Shown here: one piece after another, positions 55,677-64,000 of the stretch
Position numbering within the stretch: position 1 is the stretch's first letter
Layout of the letters: every line of letters starts with the position of its first letter
From: Hydractinia symbiolongicarpus
Lineage: Eukaryota > Cnidaria > Hydrozoa > Anthoathecata > Hydractiniidae
Direction of reading: 5' to 3'
DNA: 64,000 nt
Assembly (NCBI RefSeq): GCF_029227915.1
Contig: NC_079881.1
Span: 3,782,001 to 3,846,000, forward strand
Made by a program: the position numbers and the translations under genes
Notes under the pieces: generated by a model
Database searches by the model: none
Told to the model about the DNA's origin: nothing
The model's input: the letters and a program-made list of their open reading frames with translations, nothing else

Positions 55677-56345
55677 TGTGTCTACAAAAATACAACTGCA
55701 CGATTGTAGATAGGCTTCTCGCGGTCAAGTATGTAAAAGTTCGAATGTAAAAATTAGAAACGCTAAACCATTCTATTTATCCCGCCTAGTGACAAGGAGT
55801 TTAACCTTTAACTTCTTCCCCAAGTGGGGCTTTTGCCTTTTTGACATCGAGGCCGTCACAGTCGTCAGGCAATAAGGCGCTAGCGGCTTTGCCATAGGCA
55901 ACAAACCCTGGGGACGAGGATGTGTAACCCTTGGGATACGAATACCTGGTTAATGAGAGAAGCAAAGCTGTACTTTAGCCCTTTGCATTTGATCCTCAGA
56001 AGGTCTCGTTGTCGAAAGATGTAGAGCGTGTCCCCGCAGAAATATGAAGATTGAAATTAAAAACGGAAATGTTATTCTGTTGTTAGGAGAGAATCTCATA
56101 GATGCTTTAAACAATCGTTCGCGCTATTTCGAGATGGAAAAGCGAATAAGGCCCTGTGAACGAGGTTGTCGAGGTACTTCGTAGGTAAAAAATAAATAAC
56201 AGATCTGTTAGTTTTAATTCAACTTATCCCTAGATTCTTTTTTTTGCTTTGTTATATTGAGAACGACCTCAATAAAAAACAAGAAAAGGGCCCTGGAGTC
56301 GAATTGAAGTGTACTTTTATATTATGGCGGGTACACGTATCGAGG
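55677..56345. other. Spacer with several decayed ends of the CAACCTCG...CCAGGG family
   Basis: Motifs like the right end of the helicase transposon appear at about 55908 (CCCTGGGGACGAGG), 56151 (GGCCCTGTGAACGAGGTTG) and 56288 (GGGCCCTGGAGTCGA). No coding sequence recognised. Confidence 0.55.
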
Positions 56346-56445
56346 CAACCTCGTTTCCAGGGTATTTTGCGTTTTTTAATAAATTTTATTTTTGGTCGTT
56401 CCGTAATAACGGCTCAGGGCTCACAAGACCCTGGTGATGAGGTTG
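56346..56445. mobile_element. 100-bp MITE sharing ends with the helicase transposon
   Basis: Starts CAACCTCGTTTCCAGGGT and ends AGACCCTGGTGATGAGGTTG, the same ends as 1701-4858. Flanking 9-mers GTATCGAGG and GAATTGAGG match at 7 of 9 positions, which fits an aged 9-bp duplication. No room for a gene. Confidence 0.7.
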
Positions 56446-58158
56446 GAATTGAGGCTGCATACAATGTTGTTCGCAATTAATTTCATGGTGAAGTTACTTC
56501 ACTTTTTTTAAGGTGGTCCTATAAGGATGTATGGACATAATCGCCACTGTTGACCAAGTCACATGGGATTGCTTCACATTGCATGGATCGAGCCCTAGCT
56601 ATAGCATCAGCACTATAAATGAGTAAAGAAACACAATAAAAAACACAATAATGGTGTTCACTACAGTTACCTAATTATTATAGGTCTGTGGTCATGGATA
56701 AACCTTGAAGATAGCTTACGATCAATGTTTGCAAAAAGAGTAAGGCAAAACCAACTTTTGCACCTGTATAAATAACTTGAAGCATATTTGCTTAACCAGA
56801 ACGGAATCATAGAGGCAATTCTTTGAATAAACTCCCTGACGACGCTCCTACGAGCTTATTTATATGGAAAAGCTTCAGATTATCTAACTCTCATTTTAAA
56901 ACACCTGAAATCATCAGTCCGTCTGAAATTTGTGTCTGCCGAATTTTTGAATTGTGTTTAAAAGTTTTTTTGTCCAAGTTTTTTCGCCAAAAATTTCGTT
57001 CCTAATGTAAGAGAATTTATGATGATTCCAGATGTTTTAGGAGATTTTTTCGATTAGCTGGGAAAATAAATTCAAAAATTCAGGTGATTTTATAGGAGAA
57101 TTTGAATTAGTGAAAGTGTTACTTAGAATCAAGAATAGCAAATTGAACAAAAAGAAGACAAATGTACTTCACGAGATTTCATTCTCGCATTAGCTAGTGC
57201 ATAATATAAATATGTTGGACCTATGTTCCACAAATGAAACCCATTATATATAAAAATTGAAGAACGAACAAAGATCAAGTTTTTCCTGCACGACCTACAA
57301 CTTGTGATACCATTAGATTGAAAGACAAAAGAGCCGATATTTCATAAATATAAAAATTCATTCGTAGTCAGAAATACAAATCAATATATACATTTAAAAA
57401 CATGAAACATAAATTAAAATCATACATTAATTTTTATCTTTTATAACCAATTTGGATTAACTTTGTCCCCAGGACTTCCTTAGTTATAGCTAGATTACTT
57501 TGGGATATAAAAAAAATTAAAATTTTCCGTATTTCAACTCGAACAAAATTCAAAAGGAATAAAAAAACTTGATTCATTTAAAGTTATGTTGTTTAACCCA
57601 AACTGATTTGATAATAAAACAAAACACTCCTCATAAATTAGGAACAAAAGAGAGTAAAGAAAACGGGCTACACCATCTATGAATGGTTAATTCCACGAGC
57701 AAAAAATTATTTCGCGGTTTTATAAAATTTATATGCACTAAAAACAAAGCGCATAAAACCGCATATAATCCTGACAGAACTTACAGCAGCTTCCAGTGGT
57801 AATTCAATCTTTCTATATATATAAACTTAGGTGAATGTGAAAAAAGGTTATTAGTAGTTGAATTGTCAAGCAAAAATGTGTTAATACAAGATATTTTTAA
57901 TCCGAGGCAGAGAAGCTTTGCATGTATAACTCCACTGATATCTTTTATAGACCAGTTATGAAAAGTTTTAAATTAACTGGTAAATACGACAAAACAGAGA
58001 TTTCCCGAAATTTCTCCCAGCTTTTAACATTTGAGACAATTTTTTTGAAAAGTAAGTAAAATAAAAAGATTTTTTAAAATGGTAGCAAAAACTTCTTTTG
58101 CGTGCACGACGAAAATGTACCTCAATAAATTAGGTACTCGAAAACAATAACAACTATT
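56446..58158. other. Spacer downstream of the formin gene
   Basis: AT-rich sequence that should include the formin 3' UTR at its right end. No gene, RNA or repeat recognised. Confidence 0.5.
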
Positions 58159-61100
58159 TTATTTCTTGTTTTGAGTTACAAGTACTGCTTGGAAACGAGC
58201 AATAATCGGTTTCCCGTTTCCTTCCAATGAATTTGGAGATCTTGGCAGAGGAGAAGGAGGGCCAGGGTCCGCAAAATTTGCTTGCTTTTTAGGCTTCTTT
58301 GATCTATCTGGCAAAGGTGGCGGACTTTCAGTGTTTTGTTGTGAACAAGCGTTACGATCTGGTTTATCAATGCTTGATAACGAGGTCGTGTTGTGATTGG
58401 GTGAACGTCGAGGAAGCGAGACAGGACTATTTTTTATTGATCTTTTTGGCTCGTCATTCAGTATCACATGCGGAACGGAGTACTCCTCAGTAAACACGTT
58501 GATCAAATTTTTCTCGACGGGTTGAACAAATGTTGGGCTATTCTGCGTCACCGCTTCAACTTGAATCACTTGCTTTACCGTTGGAGTGAGGCGAGCGGAA
58601 GACGAGTCGACGCTTGTATCAGTCGTAAGACTTTGACGATCACTCTGGTGAAAATTTCTCCGAGTCAATTCCGGTGACGGTTCAGGTGAATAATCCGGCG
58701 ACGGTATTATAGTGCGAAGTAAAGTTTCGTTCCCATGGCGAATATCAACATCATCACTATTAGCAGGAGAAGGTCGTTTCATCCGGTCTTCAAACGCACC
58801 ATGTAATTTCGGTTTCACTGAACGGTTTATTTCTGGAGGCGTTTCTGGGATGCTGTTTTTACTTGGTTCCATTATGATTTCAGGCGTATTTATACTGATC
58901 GGAATGTTACCCTGTGGAACGAGCTTCATGGCCATTCTACCTTCTGGATAGGTAGTGGTGACCAGATCGAACGCAATGTCAATATTCTTTTCTTTAACCA
59001 TTCCTCCCAAACTTTTCATTTCTGCCGAAGACGCTCTACCGACTGCTTCATTATTAGTTTTAAATTCTTCGATTGGAACTGATTGGTCGTTTACTTCAAC
59101 ATCCACTTCTCTAACGTAGGGCGTATTTTTACGTCTTTGTTCGATTTGTGGAGAGCCTTTCAGCGGTGATTCAGTTCTCGTGTCTTTCATGACAACTTTA
59201 TCTTCGTCCACTTCCACGATTTCATCGATGACTTCGACTTGTTTGACAAACGAAACATTGTTTGGTTTAGATACAGACTCCTTCTTACGTAAACTTGATC
59301 GACGAGGTTTCTTGACATGGTCTTTATTTGGCGAGGAAGGCGCAGATGAATCAGATGATGTCACTGAGGATTGACGCATTTCCTCGGTTTTTTCTGTTTT
59401 CCAAAATGGCCGATCAACATCATGGGGGTGAAAAGAAAACTTTATGTCATTCTCAGTGTTTACTTTGTTGTTGTTGTTACTTGCTGCACCGAAGCCATCA
59501 ACATCACTTGCGTGTGGTGTATAATCGGGAGACGGTATGGTCGGCAGAGCTGGCTTTATCCCAGTTTGAAGGTACTTCAATTCAAAATCGGGTTTATCAA
59601 ACAAGTGTTTATTACCAGCTGTTCTGAAGAATCTTTGGTTAATACGACTTACTTCTTCGCTTGCTAGAGATATGTCCGATGAAGAGCGGCTGTGATCTCC
59701 ATCGTAGTTGTTATTGTTTTTGTTGTTGTTTAAACTACCCGAACTAGATGTAGATGATGTGGATATTGGTGAGAGTTGACTTTCAGGTGAGACGGCGTCT
59801 TCGACGATATTTACACTACGATTGTCGTTTTCGTTGACGTCGTTGCTATTATTTCTGCTGTTATTATATTCCGTGATAGCAGCTTTTATGACAAGTGCAT
59901 ATAAAGGCTCGTCATCGCACAAGGACTCGTTTATTTCGTCCTCGTTGTCTTTGTTAATCAGATTCTTTTCCAACAAATTCTCTTGTAACATGCTTAAGAA
60001 ATTTGGTGTTCTGCGTCCCGCCTCCGTCTCGCTGATGTCCAAACCTGTACCAGCGCTAACACCGAGCTTTCTCACACGGTCGTGTTCTTTCTTTCGAACT
60101 TCATAGTCTTGTAACGTTTCACGAATAGCACTGGCGTATAATGGTTCAGTCACAGATTTTTTTCTCTTTGTTACATCCTCTAAATCATCTCCAACATTCG
60201 GAGCCTTTTCCTTCAACTTCTGTTGCATGATAGTTAGAAAATTGGGCGAATTTATACGACGCATCGTAGGACTGTTGTTGCCATTCGCGTTTCTTTCTTT
60301 GTCTTCCTGTCGCTGTTGCTCATAGTCATGTAACGTTTCTTTCATGACACGAGCGTAAAGTGGTTTTTCGTGCTTTGTGATTTTTCTTCGCAACTTCGGC
60401 CGTTCAGCCTTCTTTTTTTCCTCTTCTAGTTTGGCTTTTACAAGATTAAGATATTTTGGAGCCATTTGTGGAGATCTGGAGGCTTTTATCGCAGCATTAT
60501 AGGCACTTTCCTTCACTGGTGATACTTCCGGTGAAGACATATCATTTTTAAAAAATTCCACCGAAGGGTGAGGCAAATCTGATTTTTTCTGGGCCTTGTG
60601 GTCCATGAAATCTCCTTCTTCGTTCAGTTTGTCGGACTTTTTGTGATTCAAACTGTTTATCTTTTCTGACATTGTATCTTTTTTATGGATGATTTCACCT
60701 TTATCAACTAACGTTGTTTTGGCTAGTGTAGGTTTCGGTGGTAATGGCGGAAGTGACTGACTCCGTGACTCACTTATCGACTCATATATTGGTATTTCGG
60801 GGCTGCACGGATTTTGTTGAGTGTTTACGAGAAATTCCCTTTCAGTTTCCGATTTAGAAAGTTCATTGGTTAGAAATTTTTTCCCATTTAAAATGTCCAC
60901 AGGCGTGAAACGATGAGAGTCTACGGGAGAGCTATTCGAATTGTCGTTTGCATGAGTCGTTTCAATCAACTTATCTTTCCCTGATCTTAACTTTCGATTT
61001 GTTTGAGGAGAAGAATGAGGAGAAGAATGAGGGGAAGCCTTCCATGGTCTTGGCGATACATTCGCATCACGAGAGGGAACGTTTTCCACATCAGCGTCAA

Positions 61101-63466
61101 TATTCACAGACACTTCCCATGCGTTGACTACTAGTGGCGGTGCTGTCTTACTGCTTCCGCCTGACAGAGTACCTTTCTTAGGTACCGAAGACAACTTAGC
61201 AGCTATTTCTTGTAAAGATAACTTAGGAGTTGGCTCCATTTCTTCCGCGACGCAGATAGTTTTCGACAAATTAGGCGTTCTACTGACAGATGATGTTCTT
61301 GACTTTTCTATGCTAGATAACAGAGGGTGTGGTCGCTCAACGGTTGCGTCGATTACGGCAGGTAAAGAAATTCTTCGCTTTGAATTTTCGTCTGTGTTCT
61401 TTTTGGCAGGATAAATAACTGATATTCTATCGCGTGATGCCTACATTGGATGAAATAACAAGAAATAAATAAACTATAAAAAAATAAAAAATTTAATCGA
61501 TAGGTTTGTTAGTCCAAGTTAAACATACAGAACTAGTTAAAGGAGATTAAAAATTAACTATGTTTTAACTATTTATTACATTTTAACAATCGAATTTTAA
61601 GTAAAATAGTTTTAACAAAGTTTTGGTAAGTTATTTTTATTACGATTACGTTTGCAATGAATTGTACTGGCTTTGGGCTTGCAATTGACGCGTAGAATGT
61701 AAGTTTTGTCCACGATGGCTTGTGTATTCTTTAGCGTGCATTTAAAACTAATGGTCATTTTTTAGGCGAACGAGATACAATAGACTCACTGTATCTTTAT
61801 CTGGAACAACTATTTTCATAGATGAAGATTTACCGCACATCCGTGTGTCCAGTCTCTACTGGGAATGGCCCACCCCGATCAAACATCATAGCGGTTTTTT
61901 AATCGAATTAAAGTGGAAATACTTTGTGCATCGTTAACACACTGCCTAGTAGCGAGTGGGATTCGATCCGCAATCTCCAAAGCTGAGAGCCGCAGACGAA
62001 CCCACTAGACTGCGTGCAGTAATATGTTAGCGACGCTATCTGGATGGCCTCTATATGAAAATAAGGGTTTGTCATTGCAAATCCGTGTATGTTTATCCGT
62101 GTGTCTTCTTTACCAAGAAATATTCCCTTGCTGGTTTGGTAGAGACCACTGCAGTTGCAAATTTTTTGCAAATATGCGTCGCAACGTCAGGGATGTGTGT
62201 TTGTGTGTGTGTTATGTGAATTATTACATGGCGAGTTAACTGTGTAGCGAGTTAACTGTGTAGCGAGTTAACTGTGTAGCGAGTTAAATGTTTGTGTTAT
62301 CTACTTACATGTATTTAACAAACTTTGTTAGGTTCAACAAAACTGTTGTTGCGTATAGAAAACTAATATAAAAAAAAGAATAAAACAGTTAAAATTAAAA
62401 TTAAACAACAACAATGATTGTAGAAGAATAGAAACACAACTGGATTAAAGTTTTATACGACCACTGTACATTTCTTTATAACAAGTATATTTTTGGTGTT
62501 TCTTAACCTTGAAGGAGATTTTCTTCAATTAAAATCGCGTTTCTCATACCAAAAAAAGGTAAATAATAATCTTTATTTAATAGTATTATTTTTATTTATT
62601 TTTATTAATCATGTTATTTTTATTACTTTTATTATTATATTATATTTACTTCACTTTCATTTACTTCTATTTTTATTTTTTATTTACCTTTATGCTTCTT
62701 TCCTTGTTTTTATTCTGTGCTTTCACCAAATCGTCTTTAGTATTCTACAAAATATAAATATAAATTTCATTACAAGGCTAAGGTTTTTTTGACTTTCAGT
62801 TTCCACACGACATTTCATGTTTTATTAAAAATTTTTTCGAGTAACCAATTTGCCACCAATTAGCGTATCTACAGCCTCAGTAAAAATGGTCGTATTTTAG
62901 AGTATCTACATCCTCAGTGGAAATCGCTGTGTTTTAGATGTTTCTCGAACTGATAGGATGCGAAGGCTTAACTTTAGTAGGGGTGTAAGTATAAACGTTA
63001 AAAAATGCGCTAGCTGGATATTCAACAATGTCCTCTTCACAAAAAACGCCACTTCACAGGCCGGAAAACGCAAAGTCAGGAAATTTTTGCTTATGGCAAC
63101 AAAAAACTATTTATAATTTTGGATTTGACTAAATGAATTCTGTGTATTATTAGAAAGAATTTTTGCAAGATTAGTGTTACTGAGATAGAAGATTTTTTAT
63201 CTCTTGTGGTTATGTCTTCATCAACCTTTGCATTAATATATGTCTAGGGTTGCAGTTAAAAGTACTGTCTATTACATTTTTTCCTCCAAGTTATTACTCA
63301 CCTCTATGTGTTGCAAAAAGACTGCAAATGAACCAAAAAAATCTTCCGTCGTCGTCTTTGTGTAGTCGTCACCAAAAAACTCGACCAATTGTTGAAAGTC
63401 GTATTGCATTTGTGTAAATTGTGTTAGTAGTTCATGAAACGAGTGGTGAGCTTCGTTTACAAATTG
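58159..63466 (-). CDS. Formin, C-terminal part: end of FH2 domain and long tail (partial)
   Basis: Two exons are visible: 63302-63466 (55 codons) and 58159-61440 (1093 codons plus stop), joined in phase. The first reads EAHHSFHELLTQFTQMQYDF and FFGDDYTKTTTEDFFGSF, the pattern of the C-terminal helices of an FH2 domain, which nucleates and caps actin filaments. The second is one very long exon coding a Ser/Pro/Glu/Lys-rich, probably disordered tail. It contains repeated modules (PKYLNLVKAKL, PNFLTIMQQKL, PNFLSMLQENL; PLYARVMKETL, PLYASAIRETL, PLYALVIKAAI), two IPSPDY(T/S)P motifs and a C-terminal PPPLPDRSKKPKK that could bind SH3 domains. The FH1 and most of FH2 lie right of the window. The formin subfamily is not settled; other FH2 proteins cannot be excluded from 55 residues alone. 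Confidence 0.8.
61830..62020 (-). mobile_element. tRNA-derived SINE-like sequence in formin intron
   Basis: The minus strand reads CTGCACGCAGTCTAGTGGGT, TCGTCTGCGGCTCTCAGCTT, TGGAGATTGCGGATCGAATCCCACTC. An A-box-like start and a B box (GGATCGAATCC) at tRNA spacing, degenerate stems and a non-tRNA extension point to the head of a tRNA-derived SINE rather than a functional tRNA. The left boundary is a guess. Confidence 0.5.
62231..62288. repeat. 16-bp tandem repeat, almost 4 copies
   Basis: GCGAGTTAACTGTGTA repeated three times and a partial fourth (GCGAGTTAAATGT). Confidence 0.95.
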
Positions 63467-63634
63467 CTGGAACAGTTAGTCAAGGAAACATGGTAAAATA
63501 ATATTAAATAATAAGTTTAGCTCAGAGTATAACGAATTTCGCTTCAGGCAACAAAGTAACTTGGTGTGTCTGAATGTGTCAAAATTTCTAAATGAACCAC
63601 AATAAAACAACAATTTTTGAACATTTTTAAACTG

Positions 63635-64000
63635 TTTTGACTCATTTTGCCCACACATCTGCCGTTATTAAACCAGAAAAAAATTCTTAAAAAACGGTCT
63701 GTGTCACATTTGAGGGTCACATTTTCACTTTCTCTGTGTGCAAAAAATAAAAATAAACTAATGATCCAAATCCTGAAAAATTTCCTAAAAGCACATTTTA
63801 TGACCATTTTTCTCATTTTGCGCATAAATCCGCCATTATAAAGCTGATAAGATTTTTTCTCAGAAAACTGACTTCGTCATATTCGAAGGTCTATTTTTCC
63901 CTGTCATTGCGCATAAAATCAGAAATAAATCAATGATCCAATCCTGAGAAATGTCGTGAAAACCGGATTGGATCATTTTGCGCATTAATTAAATAAAAAA
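63635..64000. repeat. Diverged tandem repeat of about 185 bp at the window edge
   Basis: Two successive copies share CATTTTGCNCATAAATCNGCC, TATTAAAC-like, AAAACNGTCTNNGTCA, AATCAATGATCCAATCCTGA and GAAA blocks in the same order. A third begins at about 63966 (GGATTGGATCATTTTGCGCA) and runs off the end. Confidence 0.7.

Noticed and set aside
62493-62792. 99-aa very hydrophobic ORF
   Set aside because: Encoded by low-complexity T-rich intron DNA of the formin gene.

Overview
The window looks like nuclear DNA of an invertebrate animal, most probably a cnidarian and possibly a hydrozoan. It is AT-rich. Its genes are split by GT-AG introns, it carries many kinds of short DNA transposon and satellite, and the conserved proteins are animal-type. 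Several genes have a 3' splice-site-like sequence a few bases upstream of the start codon, which would fit spliced-leader trans-splicing as known in hydrozoans. The species call is inference.

Layout, left to right. 1-1700 holds a decayed non-LTR retrotransposon piece and little else. 1701-4858 is a complete transposon-like unit with 75-bp terminal inverted repeats and a perfect 9-bp target duplication; it carries an intact two-exon RecQ-type helicase gene and, on the other strand, a ZAD-like zinc-finger ORF, but no recognisable transposase. Four conserved minus-strand genes follow. They are POLD2 (DNA polymerase delta small subunit, 5906-11395), a NUP62-type nucleoporin (12902-17543), INTS15 (Integrator subunit, C7orf26 family, 23017-28846), and an uncharacterised protein kinase spread over 12 kb (30021-42072). 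GPN1 (45787-51381) is on the plus strand. The right end holds the last FH2 exon and a very long disordered tail exon of a formin (minus strand, 58159-63466), whose 5' part lies beyond the window.

I rebuilt exon structures by splicing in frame. POLD2, NUP62, INTS15 and GPN1 close perfectly (443, 421, 434 and 347 aa); one phase is unresolved in the kinase. The genes are unrelated housekeeping functions (replication, nuclear pore, snRNA processing, RNA polymerase II assembly) and I see no operon logic.

Introns and spacers are full of non-autonomous elements. These include a TA-flanked 1.37-kb element, two TTAA-flanked elements, a 428-bp element with a 5-bp duplication, Helitron-like pieces with (ACAG)n, a tRNA-like SINE, several minisatellites, and small MITE-like copies sharing the ends of the helicase transposon. 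The most interesting item is the helicase-bearing mobile unit at the left.
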